From Pseudomonas atagonensis (GTDB lineage Bacteria > Pseudomonadota > Gammaproteobacteria > Pseudomonadales > Pseudomonadaceae), in assembly GCF_011369485.1 (NCBI RefSeq), contig NZ_VXCA01000028.1, positions 53,614-117,613 on the forward strand: a stretch of 64,000 nt of DNA, in the 5' to 3' direction. The notes under the pieces were generated by a model. It saw only the letters and a list, made by a program, of their open reading frames with translations, made no database searches and was not told where the DNA came from. The position numbers and the translations under genes were made by a program. This document shows positions 35,401 to 43,379 of this stretch, in pieces (positions within the stretch are counted from its first letter, which is position 1; the number at the start of each line of letters is the position of its first letter).

Positions 35401-38400
35401 CCGCTGCCGGTGCCCGCGCCACCCGTGATGACGCTGCCGGGGCTTTGGGTCGCGCCGTTCCAGATCAGGTTGGCGGTCCGGATACTCGCCACGTCGCTGG
35501 CGTTGCCCAGACCGTAAATCGCCGGAGTGACCAGCACCAGATTCTGCAGTTTGCTCTGGCCGGTCTGTGGATCGATCGTGTCGAGGCTGACGCTGCCGAA
35601 GAAATTGAAGGCGTCGCGGGTGGTCAGGCTCAGGGTTTCCAGGGCCGGCGCACCAAACTGCGTATCTCCGCGCAGCAAACGGTCGAGTACGTTCTGGTTG
35701 AGCGTGAGGCCGGCGGGAACGCGGCTGCCTGCCGCCGCCAGTGCATCGGCGCTGCCGGCATTGACCGAGCCGACCGACAATGCCAGATGACGGGTGCCGA
35801 AACGCACCGCTTCACCGAGTTCGAACTGGTTATCCGTGGCGGCAGTGATGCTGCCGTTCGAATACAGCAGAGCCGGATTACTGCACACACTCGTTGCGCA
35901 AGTGCCGATCCGGATACTGCCCGCTCCGGTGATGTCACTGGCCCGCTCCGGCGCGAGTACCTGGGTCCAACCGTTGGAAACGAGCAACACGCTGGAGGCT
36001 TTCGGCTCATAAACGAAACCGGCCATTGAGTCATAGGTCACGTTGCCACGCCCCAGCGTATTGATCCCGCCCCCCGCCTCGACCGTGATGCCGCCAAGCG
36101 TTGAGGTGGTGCGCAGCAAAACCTGCGGCGCAGACAGAATCGCCCCTTCACGCAAGACAATGTTTTCACTGGTGCCCAGGAAACCGATGACGTTGGCGGT
36201 AGTGTTGTACAAGACATTCGGCATCGCACCGATGGTCAGCCGCCCCGCGTTGAGACTGTTGAGCGTGTCGGCGTACAGCGACACACCGTTGAAACCAGTT
36301 GTCGATGCACGGCCCGCGCCCAGTATCTCGAAGCTGCTGCCGGCGTAGCCGCCACGTACCACCGCCGTGCCGGCCATACCGCCCTCGGCAGCGTCGAACA
36401 GTGCGCGCCCGTTGAATTGTAGAGCGATGTCTTGCTTGCCGCCGGGGGCCAGACGCAGATCCAGTATCTTGCCGTCCATCGGTGTCAGCGCGCGTGGCAC
36501 ACCGCGCCGGGCGGCGTCGCTCTGGATGAACTGGGTGAAACCGGTTTCGTTGTACTGCGAGTAACGACGCAACACGTCGGCAGACGTGAGAATCACCTGA
36601 CTGGCCAGGCTGTCACGCAGGCCGGTATTGGCAATCGACATCTGCCCGCTGCTGGTCCATGAACCATTGCGCAACGCCAGCGCGCCAGTTGTCACGCCGG
36701 GCGTCGCCTGACCGTTCACCTCAACCCGGAACGCGCCGGGCATCAAGGCAAACGTTGATGGCAACAGCGTGTAAGTACCCGCCGCCAACCCCGGCACGCC
36801 GGCACCAATGGTGATCTGCTGACCGATGCGCGGATCGACCGCACCCGCCTCGGCCAGCATCGGCGCATAGCTGCTCTGATTGCCTGGCACGATGGCATAG
36901 ACCGGGTTGCTCGCCAGCCCCGGCAGGCTGAAGGTGCCATCAGCCGCATTGCGCACCAGCGGGTTGAAACGCGCATCGGTGGAGCCACCACGACCGGACA
37001 CGAAACCGGCGCCGCGCAGATCCCCGCCACCGGACAGGTCGATGACCGCGCCGCTTTGCACATCGGCGAACTGCGTGCCGATCGACACGCCTGATGTTTC
37101 GCCGGAGATGCCGTCGAGCACCACGGATTTGCCGTTGTAGCGATAGTCGATTCCGTCCGTGGTGCCACCGTATGGCATGACCAGGCCGGCACCGCTGACC
37201 GAAGTCAGACTGCCCGGCAAGAGATGAACCTCGCGAGTAGTGCTGAGCAAATCGTCACCCAATACGATCTTGCCCAGCGGTGCACGCAAGACACCACCCT
37301 GCTCGATGTAGGCGGCAGAAAAAATCAGCTTTCCGAATGCCGAGTACGGCACTGCAGCCGGTGCAGCCCCGTGACCGCTGATCCGCAAGGTGTGTTGAGA
37401 AACCGGAACCTCGCCCTGATATCCGACGCGCACCTCGGCCTGAATACCGGTGGCGGGATAGATCTGCGCAGCCCCTAGGTTCAAGTCGCCTGGCGTCCAC
37501 AAACGGGTGCCCACAGCGCCATCGTTCGGCGCGAGGAAACGCAGGTCGCCGCTGCTGTCGAGGCTCACCAGACCGAAAGCCCGACGGCTGTATTCAATGG
37601 CCGGCGCCTGCCGTTGCAGGATCGAACCCCGAGTCCCGAAGGACAGGCCATTGCTTACATCCAACAAGTTCGCGGAGGCATTGAACGTCGCGTCGGACAA
37701 CCGGGTCGTCGGGCCAGGAAGCAATCGTGGGCGCATCATGCTGAAGCCGGCAAAGTAGCTCCCCACCCCTGACAGACGCAGGTACGGCGCACTCAAATCA
37801 ACCCGCGCCGTGCTTTTGGAGTTCTCGGCAAGCGACAGCGCTCCGGCGAACAGACTGAGGCTCTGATTCATGCGCAGATTGACGTCACCATCAAACGACA
37901 ACAGGCCATTGCTCAGCAGGCTGAGATTGTCGAAACCGCCCGTCATCAAGTTATCGGCACTCAGGCGGCCCTGACCGTAACGCAAGCCATCGGCGCCTTC
38001 GCCGGGTCGCAGATTCGCGGGCAACAGCGCGTTCTCTGCCACTTGGCCGATGATCATTTCCCTCGGTGCCCGCACCGCGTTGCTCGCCGAGTCGGAATAC
38101 AGCGGTGTCTCCAGCGCCAGCTCCAGACGACCACCGGCAGCACCCACGCCACCCGCCGCCGCACGCAAGTTGCCTTCAACGAATAAACCGTTATAAGAAC
38201 TCAAACTGATACGCCCGCCGTCCGTTGCGACGCGGGTCGGGCCCTGACCGGCAATATCAAGAACGGCCTCGGTGCCTGAGGCATCCAGCCGCGCGCCCGG
38301 GCGCACAATCACGTAGGCATCGGCGGCCGTGGCGGTTGCCAGCTTCGAATCGATCTCGCCGCCGATGATGATGCTGCCGCCCTTGCCGACCTGCCCGTAA

Positions 38401-41400
38401 GTGCGGCCCAGGGTGTCGGTCGCTGTATTGGTGCGCGCGGCGACATCCAGCACGGCCTGCTCGCCGATCCAGATCGAGCGGTCATGTGCGTTCGGATCCC
38501 CAACTTGAATGGAGGTGGCCGGCTGGATCGAGCCGAACTGTTGCTGACGAATATCGATGGTGCCGCCCCAGGCATTCAGCTCACCTTCAACGGTGATCTG
38601 CCCGGCGCCGCGCAGTTTGATGCTCTGGCCTGGGTCGACGCTGATGCGAGAGCCTCGGCCCAGGGTCAAGGTGCTGTTGGCGGCATCGATCAGCCCGACC
38701 AGCGTCGCGCCGCCTTGCAGTGTCAGGCTGGCGCCGCCGCGCTGAGTCAGTACGCCCTTGGTCGGGTTTTCCTGGAACAGTGTCGGGGTCCACAGCTCCA
38801 GCGCCGTTCGCGGGTCAACGCCGCTGACCTCGTTCGGTGCCGCATCGCCGAAACGGTAGACCGGCATGTTCACGTCAATCGCGGCGCCTTCGGCAACGTC
38901 GAGCCCGCTCAGACCGATCAGGTTGTAGGCGGAAAATCCCTTGCTGAACAGGTCGCTGGACAGTTGCAGGGTGTTGTCTGCCAGGGTTTTATCCGTTTGC
39001 CCGACCAGTATTTTGTTGGCCTGCACCGTCAAGGTGCCGCCGCCCGTGACGCCGTAACCGCGCAGTTCGCCATCGAGGTTCAGACGGGTTTTGCCAGGCG
39101 CGGAAATGGCGCTCGATTCCAGCGTCAGATCCCCGCCCTTGCCATCCCGGGTCTTGCCATTGGCGAGTACGGCGCCACCGGAAGAAACGTCGAGCAGGCT
39201 GCCGGTAGCGACATCGATATCACCGCTGCTGCGGATCGATATCAGGCCACCGTTCAGATACGCCAGGCTGGCGTTATCGTCCGGGTTGGTGCGCAGGTTG
39301 CTCCACAGACCTCGTGTATCGAGAAGCACGCCCTCGGCGATGCGGGTTTGCGTCGTTTTGTCGGCTTTGGCCGCCAGACGAGTGTCAGTGTTTGCACCGC
39401 CAGTGAACTGATTGAGTACGTTGCCCAGACGCAGACTGCCGCCACGAGCGGTCAGGTCGGCGCCGACCTGCACATCCGGGGCGTACAGGGTGATGTCGCC
39501 ACCGCTGTCGACCGTAAGCGCACCGTCAACGACGACCTGATCCTTGGCCGACACCTTGAGCGCACCGAGGCGAAATCCGTTGAGCTGATCGTTATCGAGA
39601 TACAGCTTACCCTTGCGGGTATCGGACACCGCGCCGGTCAAATCAAGATCATTGCCGGCGACCGGACGCGTGCCACCGATCTGTACCTGATCGAGCAGCG
39701 GATTGAGGGTATAGAGCAGCCCATTTGACGCCGCGACGAAGGTCGGGTCGTAACTGCCGACGATCAACTGCGCACGCCGGGCCAACGCGGTCTGGCTCTG
39801 CTGATAGCCGTCGAGCACCGGTTTCGGCGCCTGATTCTGCCGTTCACCTTGATACACATCGCCAATCATCTGCCCGTTGAGCACGGCGTTGGCTGTGGAA
39901 ATCACCAGTTGCCCGGCATCGCGGCCCACGGTGTAACCCGACTCGAAACGTGAACGCGGGGCGATCAGCGGGTTGTAGAAATAACTGGTCTGGCCCCAGC
40001 GTTCGCTGCTGTCTTCATAACCTTTGTACAACCCGGTGTAGAGCAGATCCCCCGGCGCACGAGAGACTTCGTACAAGCGCCCGTCTGCGCCGCGCAGCCA
40101 GCTCTGGCGGATCTGTCCGCTCTGCACATCCAGGGTGCCGCCGGACAGGTTGATCAGCGAGCCTTTTTCCGTCACCACGTCGTTGCCGGCGAAACTCACC
40201 GTGCCGCCCTGGGCCATCCATTCGCCGACGCTGTGGCCCTGGGTGCCGAGATAACCACCGACTTCCAAAAGGCCACCGGCGGTGTACCAACGATCCGTGG
40301 CGTAGCCGTTGGTGCCGGCCGGCACATACACCAGCTCGCGCACATCGACCCAGATGTCGTTGCTGTTGAGCGCGCCTTTCTCGCGGTTGACCGACGCATC
40401 GCGCTGCTCGTTGCCTTGCACGTTGATCTTGATACTGTTGTTTTCCATTGCCACTTTGACGCCGATGGCACCGGACACATCGATCATCGCGCCGTCACGC
40501 ACCAGACTGCGGCGCTGTGCGCTGACCGCGACCTGACCACCGGTGGCCAGGGTGATGGAGCCGTTCTGGAACTCGACACTGCCGCCGCTCTGGATCTCGA
40601 TGCGCGACTGGTCGCCACGGATCCGGTTGTTGGCCGTGACGCCCGTCAGCGCGGCCTGATGCTGGCTGTCGAGGGCGGTCATGTCGCTGCTGTCGAGCAT
40701 GATCGCCGTGGCACTGCCCTGCCCCAACGTCACGCTGCCGTTGGTATCGGTGATCGGGTTGGAGAGGTGAATCGTGCCCCGCGTCGCGACTGACGTGCTG
40801 GCGAGCAATACGCCGTTTTGCACAACCTCGTGGCCGGTAAGGGTGATGTCGCCGGTCGACGACTGGATCAGTCCGTTGTTAGTGACTTTGCCCGCAACGG
40901 CACCGGCCTTGAAGCCCGGAATGACTTCGCTGCCGAAGGTGGTCGACAGCGCATTGCCTTCGGTGCCCGAGCCCTTGCGGATGTAGAAGCGGTCACCGGC
41001 CGCCAGCACGGTCTGGCCTTTGGCGGTGTTGATGCTGCCGTCGTTCTGCACTTCGTTGCCGAGCAGCAGCGCATAGCCGCCGGCATCGGTGGAAGCCGCC
41101 GGTTTGTGGGTTTCAATCGACGCACCGCGCTCCACCAGCACCTTGCCGGCAGCGTCGGTGAAGGTCGGCTGAGTGCCGGTGCTGTCGAAATACAGACCGC
41201 GATCGCGGAACTGGATATCGGTGATATTGGCGGCAGCCGCCACCAGATTGCGCACGTTGACCTGACTGCTGCCGCTGAACACGATGCCGTTGCGGTTGAT
41301 CAGCATCACCGTGCCGTTGCCCTTGATCTGGCCTTGAATCTGGCTGGCCCGGGCGTTCGGATCGTTGACCCGGTTGAGCACCGCCCAGTTCGACTGCTGG

Positions 41401-41963
41401 GCGAAATCGACCGTGGTGTTGCGGCCTACGTTGAAGGTTTCCCAGTTGAGAATGGCCTTGTCGGCAGTCTGCTCGATCGTCACCGTGGTTTTGCCATCGA
41501 CTTGGGTCTGCTGCGGGCCCTTCGCGTTCTGCCAGCCTTGGGTCAGGCTGTTGTCGACTTTCAAACCGCCCTCGCCCAGGCCGTCCGGCACGAATTGCAC
41601 CGTGCCCAATGCAGCAGCGCGTCCGGCCGCCTGCGCCGCCTGTTGAGCGGCAATCGCAGCGACCGTGTTGTTCAGAGTCTGAATCGAACGCTGTAACTGC
41701 GCATTGGCCTTTTGCTGCTGGGCCAGCGGCGGCGTCATGCCCGGCAAGCCACCCACGCTCGGGCGTGCTGCCGCAGCCTGTTGCGCCGCGCCCTTGGCAG
41801 CAAACCAACCCGAGCTGAACGCCGTCTGCGCCTGCGCGCTACCCGCCACCAGACACAACGCCACCGCGTGCGCCAACGGTTTGAGCAGCCACAGCGACGG
41901 CTCCCCGGTTTCACGCTTGGAGGACAGAACGTTGGTACGACGACGGGATGGGCGAGCGAGCAT
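29463..41963 (-). CDS. pdtA: Giant filamentous-haemagglutinin-like exoprotein, PdtA-like TpsA
   Basis: A protein of 4166 residues, near the size reported for P. aeruginosa PdtA. A long signal peptide (cleavage near AQA-QTA) is followed by a coiled/Ala-Gln-rich stretch and a two-partner-secretion domain with NRNGIVFSGSSQVNVRN (about residues 221-238). The rest is a beta-helix of degenerate repeats with filamentous-haemagglutinin character and a short DUF3739-like C-terminal end. A tandem Cys-containing pair of units lies near residues 3001-3073. The ATG at 41963 is chosen for its AAGGAT Shine-Dalgarno; GTG 41966 and GTG 41990 are possible. In P. aeruginosa pdtA lies next to the hxc/lap genes and is induced by phosphate starvation. 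No tpsB (pdtB) gene is in this window. Confidence 0.9.
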   Translation of the reverse strand: MLARPSRRRTNVLSSKRETGEPSLWLLKPLAHAVALCLVAGSAQAQTAFSSGWFAAKGAAQQAAAARPSVGGLPGMTPPLAQQQKANAQLQRSIQTLNNTVAAIAAQQAAQAAGRAAALGTVQFVPDGLGEGGLKVDNSLTQGWQNAKGPQQTQVDGKTTVTIEQTADKAILNWETFNVGRNTTVDFAQQSNWAVLNRVNDPNARASQIQGQIKGNGTVMLINRNGIVFSGSSQVNVRNLVAAAANITDIQFRDRGLYFDSTGTQPTFTDAAGKVLVERGASIETHKPAASTDAGGYALLLGNEVQNDGSINTAKGQTVLAAGDRFYIRKGSGTEGNALSTTFGSEVIPGFKAGAVAGKVTNNGLIQSSTGDITLTGHEVVQNGVLLASTSVATRGTIHLSNPITDTNGSVTLGQGSATAIMLDSSDMTALDSQHQAALTGVTANNRIRGDQSRIEIQSGGSVEFQNGSITLATGGQVAVSAQRRSLVRDGAMIDVSGAIGVKVAMENNSIKINVQGNEQRDASVNREKGALNSNDIWVDVRELVYVPAGTNGYATDRWYTAGGLLEVGGYLGTQGHSVGEWMAQGGTVSFAGNDVVTEKGSLINLSGGTLDVQSGQIRQSWLRGADGRLYEVSRAPGDLLYTGLYKGYEDSSERWGQTSYFYNPLIAPRSRFESGYTVGRDAGQLVISTANAVLNGQMIGDVYQGERQNQAPKPVLDGYQQSQTALARRAQLIVGSYDPTFVAASNGLLYTLNPLLDQVQIGGTRPVAGNDLDLTGAVSDTRKGKLYLDNDQLNGFRLGALKVSAKDQVVVDGALTVDSGGDITLYAPDVQVGADLTARGGSLRLGNVLNQFTGGANTDTRLAAKADKTTQTRIAEGVLLDTRGLWSNLRTNPDDNASLAYLNGGLISIRSSGDIDVATGSLLDVSSGGAVLANGKTRDGKGGDLTLESSAISAPGKTRLNLDGELRGYGVTGGGTLTVQANKILVGQTDKTLADNTLQLSSDLFSKGFSAYNLIGLSGLDVAEGAAIDVNMPVYRFGDAAPNEVSGVDPRTALELWTPTLFQENPTKGVLTQRGGASLTLQGGATLVGLIDAANSTLTLGRGSRISVDPGQSIKLRGAGQITVEGELNAWGGTIDIRQQQFGSIQPATSIQVGDPNAHDRSIWIGEQAVLDVAARTNTATDTLGRTYGQVGKGGSIIIGGEIDSKLATATAADAYVIVRPGARLDASGTEAVLDIAGQGPTRVATDGGRISLSSYNGLFVEGNLRAAAGGVGAAGGRLELALETPLYSDSASNAVRAPREMIIGQVAENALLPANLRPGEGADGLRYGQGRLSADNLMTGGFDNLSLLSNGLLSFDGDVNLRMNQSLSLFAGALSLAENSKSTARVDLSAPYLRLSGVGSYFAGFSMMRPRLLPGPTTRLSDATFNASANLLDVSNGLSFGTRGSILQRQAPAIEYSRRAFGLVSLDSSGDLRFLAPNDGAVGTRLWTPGDLNLGAAQIYPATGIQAEVRVGYQGEVPVSQHTLRISGHGAAPAAVPYSAFGKLIFSAAYIEQGGVLRAPLGKIVLGDDLLSTTREVHLLPGSLTSVSGAGLVMPYGGTTDGIDYRYNGKSVVLDGISGETSGVSIGTQFADVQSGAVIDLSGGGDLRGAGFVSGRGGSTDARFNPLVRNAADGTFSLPGLASNPVYAIVPGNQSSYAPMLAEAGAVDPRIGQQITIGAGVPGLAAGTYTLLPSTFALMPGAFRVEVNGQATPGVTTGALALRNGSWTSSGQMSIANTGLRDSLASQVILTSADVLRRYSQYNETGFTQFIQSDAARRGVPRALTPMDGKILDLRLAPGGKQDIALQFNGRALFDAAEGGMAGTAVVRGGYAGSSFEILGAGRASTTGFNGVSLYADTLNSLNAGRLTIGAMPNVLYNTTANVIGFLGTSENIVLREGAILSAPQVLLRTTSTLGGITVEAGGGINTLGRGNVTYDSMAGFVYEPKASSVLLVSNGWTQVLAPERASDITGAGSIRIGTCATSVCSNPALLYSNGSITAATDNQFELGEAVRFGTRHLALSVGSVNAGSADALAAAGSRVPAGLTLNQNVLDRLLRGDTQFGAPALETLSLTTRDAFNFFGSVSLDTIDPQTGQSKLQNLVLVTPAIYGLGNASDVASIRTANLIWNGATQSPGSVITGGAGTGSGTLDIQAQRIELGYGPMPQASGLDQNNRLALGFANVNLSASDRITANHKGSLAVYQEQGAYDPVKGYSYSGGNLNLRTPLLTGEAASVSLLKAGNSLTLSGAGAAGVANDLGAELNLEARDIVLDSRIALASGKLTVKSEGDLILGTGGVLDMAGRTLPFNDVSKYSWGGDVSLYSANGNIRQAVGSRIDLSARNNQAGNLSVVALADAAGMVDLQGEIVGGSSGYYDAGGTLVPYKAGGVDIRAQRLGGDATEQFAALNQRLNAGQVFGSRSLQLKQGNLVIGDGLKAGEVNVSVDNGSLTVAGLIDASGERVGSIRLSAKNGLTLAGNSVLDAHGRVLRVDSYGKIIDAPNRATVELSSGEGLLTLASGARIDLRHGTDAVPGFLAGQHDGMLRGTLELNAPRLGSNDIAIDASGVLSIQGARSIGLNGMRRYTDARDGVDQAVSGRPYQVIDKVMLDRIHGDSETFINAALGNNDLLQRKLAGLNNATYADAFHLRPGVEIASKTADGDLVVEGDLDLSGYRYASLNPHTRLNPSVYGSGEAGSLVIRAGGNLDIYGSINDGFAPPPETTDDAGWKLIAGVQPFGGDLIVPGSGVTLAEGTQFPVGATLNYDVTIQGARLASGTLLPTQAVLGEAYTFSAGTVLAGAIHDASGNLLYAAGTLLSESVTLPANTRLGAGISLNKATSLLAMTWPKGVPLPGVFDLDLSTVSGVKLSSSLALLRGSLIPSMTDVKLADGTSLIELRPFNGTQQGKNWAVASMLPSGSASWSMRVVAGADLEAADSRAVKPVTTDGNLRLADTHYGVTLTQATGILVWAPGNPYDLPGYYPVPDDQLEICAQIEGLCVPMARWVWAPGSGQGPDYEPVPEEYQVLCEIYPEFCIGNNPGTTAKAHSQMFSVLRTGTGDLDLMAAGNLSMDSPFGVYTAGTQSANVDPLYNQKRGHLSNSNSVLGSAGADYEKWVNGGTDSLYQAWYPQMGGNLTINAGGSVSGDSVGQKTRSTSGGTREQIASVAVGSWLWRQGTDNPDMPTAWWINFGSYATQLMPDTNTNTEPYLVGFTGFGTLGGGNISLRAGGDAGMLKPLGDAVNNPRSQGLIVAVGSTGRVASDGSVQMTGGGDMDIRIGGTFNPSLQARAGETGIGKPVHDLQGALINLRGAAQMTGGALGGINLKYGASTVVNDLRETRALDPFTSTTGSASGGVVLIPGDAGMSLSSRGDLVLGGAADPGRVSLMNASPTISADGGVQQGGTLSGFSLWTDHTAIDLFSAGGNLTPGTQISEFNTSNGLITGRNTSPTDGRFVYPSILRAVAGQGSIYAGPSATFTGVDIYPLQGYSLLLAPSKSGQLELLAGDSIYAGGYAINQSGASPMAITTRFNPAFNTYANSNASKPLRTNYSEDGVAPQGNMRYPLFAFGPDSYSGLNDVQGPARIYALTGDLVGVRSGETLSFSTSRRTWYEAAGPVWMIAGRDIVASGTTLGQPTAVPSSEISNGKDGISSTGNLFVHNDPRDVSRVSAGRDILYSSFDIAGPGTLDINAGRNILMENRASITSLGSLVAGDKQPGASVVLQAGVGAQGPDYSRFIARYLNPQNLADPNASLNGQPGKVVKTYLDELQSWLTLGYGFSGNAEQAQTFYAALPSAEQAIFARQVYFAELRAGGLEYNDVDGPRKGSYLRGRNAIASLFPTTDVAGNPVRYDGDITLYGGAGVKTLFGGDIQMLTPGGGQVFGIEGAAPPSTAGIITQGSGNIQLYSQGSILLGQSRIMTTFGGSILGWSAEGDINAGRGSKTTVVYTPPKRVYDTWGNVTLSPSVPSTGAGIATLNPIAEVAPGDIDLIAPLGTIDAGEAGIRVSGNVNIAALTVVNAANISVQGKATGVPVVSAVNTGAITSASSAASSATQAAEDVARQQQAASRQNQASVFTVQVLSFGNEQLAPNRDGASRAPAPGYNPNSPVQVLGAGALDEQAKQQLTEEERGQLTL

Positions 41964-42126
41964 CACTACGAGATCCTTTTTGATTGCCACACAAGGCCGC
42001 AGGCGTGCAAAAACCTGCTGTTACGTCATAGGCAGTTGGCGAAGGGCGCGACCGAACGGATGTCACACAAACTTCATGTTGGGGGAGTATTCGCGCAATC
42101 CGCGGGACCGAATGCCGGGCGAATAA

Positions 42127-42154
42127 AATGGCGGTCCCAGAAAGGGCCGCCATT
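42127..42154 (-). terminator. Hairpin terminator after the second DING gene
   Basis: AATGGCGGCCC and GGGACCGCCATT pair with one mismatch around a TTTCT loop, then TTATT on the minus strand. It separates the DING gene from the pdtA-like gene. Confidence 0.65.
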
Positions 42155-42159
42155 GGGTT

Positions 42160-43284
42160 TCAAGATTTGTCGTTTAGAGGCCGGCCAATGCCGTTGCAAA
42201 CGCTGGGGTTGTTGATATCGAGGTTATTGCCGGTGGTGTTAGTGACGAAGTTGGCGATGACCGCGTTTTTCCAGGCATAAGACATGGCAATGAATTTATG
42301 GGCCTGCGTCGCGACGTTGTTGCCGGGAATACTGTAGTGAGCTGCCAGAAAGGCCTTAACTTCCGCTGCAACCGCAGCATCTTTATAGCATTGGCCGAAG
42401 ATGAAGTTGGTGTAGGCAGCCAGTTTGTAACCCGAAGTCGGGTTAGCGACCACTGGCGACCACTTGGCCGGATTACCCGCATCAAAGATTGTCGTCGGTG
42501 GACTTAAACTCACCAACGCCAACAGGACATTAGGGTTCGTCGGCTGGATGCCATTGATGCGAGCAACAACCGCGTTGCTCGTTGCATCAACGTTATCCGG
42601 GCCGGCATATCCGATGGAACCATCGACAGCGTTTACGGCTTCTGCGACATCCTGGTCATATTCCACCGCTACCCAATTTGCAGGTATTGAGGAATAGGGG
42701 ATGCGTGCGACAGTGAATCGCGCATTGGTCACGAATTGCGTTGGGCAGATCGAGCTCAAATGGCGGGTCAGAATCTCCGTAGCGCCACTCGCCTCCTTCC
42801 GGAAGACAACGCGAATAGGGGTGGTGTCCGAGGTGCCCAGTAGAGAACCCCACGTGGTTTTATTACCGGAAAACACATCGCAAAGCTGATTATCAAACAG
42901 GTTCAGAGCAGTCTGGCCAGACTTTCTATAAGGGATCGCCACGGACGTGATAACCGACGGTAGCTGGATCAATGGACCGTATGAAGCCCCATATTGGGTG
43001 CTATAGGTCGAAAGCTCCGAGGCCGTCAGTGTGGAATCACTGGCCGCAAAATGCACCGTCCCGGTTTGAGCCAGACGCATGGGATCGTTAGTCAGAAAGG
43101 CCTGTTTTCCGTAACCGCTACCTGCTGCGGCGTAGTTGAAGGTGGCCGGCAATATGCTGTTCACCGAGCCCCTGTAAAGTTTCGCCGGGATGGTTGCCCC
43201 ACCTCCGATCACCGTCACCGCCATCGCCTGCCCCGAAACCAGCGCCGCCGATACCAGTGCGGCCACTCCAATACGTTTGAACAT
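42160..43284 (-). CDS. DING-family secreted protein (LapB-like)
   Basis: A 374-residue PstS-like DING protein with a signal peptide (cleavage near AMA-VTV). The mature N terminus IGGGATIPAKLY matches the DING signature in a degenerate form. Further phosphate-site segments are FAASDSTLTASEL, PLIQLPSVITSVAIPYRK and RKEASGATEILTRHL. The Shine-Dalgarno AAGGAG is well spaced. In P. aeruginosa the equivalent pair LapA/LapB lies between hxcS and pdtA; LapA is an alkaline phosphatase secreted by the Hxc system. It is about 65-70% similar by eye to the gene just upstream, so the pair arose by tandem duplication. Confidence 0.85.
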   Translation of the reverse strand: MFKRIGVAALVSAALVSGQAMAVTVIGGGATIPAKLYRGSVNSILPATFNYAAAGSGYGKQAFLTNDPMRLAQTGTVHFAASDSTLTASELSTYSTQYGASYGPLIQLPSVITSVAIPYRKSGQTALNLFDNQLCDVFSGNKTTWGSLLGTSDTTPIRVVFRKEASGATEILTRHLSSICPTQFVTNARFTVARIPYSSIPANWVAVEYDQDVAEAVNAVDGSIGYAGPDNVDATSNAVVARINGIQPTNPNVLLALVSLSPPTTIFDAGNPAKWSPVVANPTSGYKLAAYTNFIFGQCYKDAAVAAEVKAFLAAHYSIPGNNVATQAHKFIAMSYAWKNAVIANFVTNTTGNNLDINNPSVCNGIGRPLNDKS

Positions 43285-43322
43285 TTTCAATCTCCTTATC
43301 GAATGCCCCCCGAACGGGAGCC

Positions 43323-43351
43323 AAAAAAAATGGCAGCCCCGAAGGGCTGCC
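43323..43351 (-). terminator. Terminator after the first DING gene
   Basis: GGCAGCCCTTCGGGGCTGCC followed on the minus strand by A and eight T residues. It is a strong Rho-independent terminator and may uncouple expression of the two DING genes. Confidence 0.88.
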
Positions 43352-43379
43352 ACCGTTACAGCTAACTAAACCAACCTGC

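Noticed and set aside
33000..41000. Internal repeats of the pdtA-like gene as a CRISPR or tandem DNA repeat
   Set aside because: They are degenerate protein-level beta-helix repeats; no exact DNA repeat with unique spacers exists.
29430..41696. Many long open frames on the plus strand opposite the pdtA-like gene
   Set aside because: They follow the codon pattern of the minus-strand gene, lack ribosome sites and show no family motifs; they are antisense artefacts of GC-rich coding sequence.
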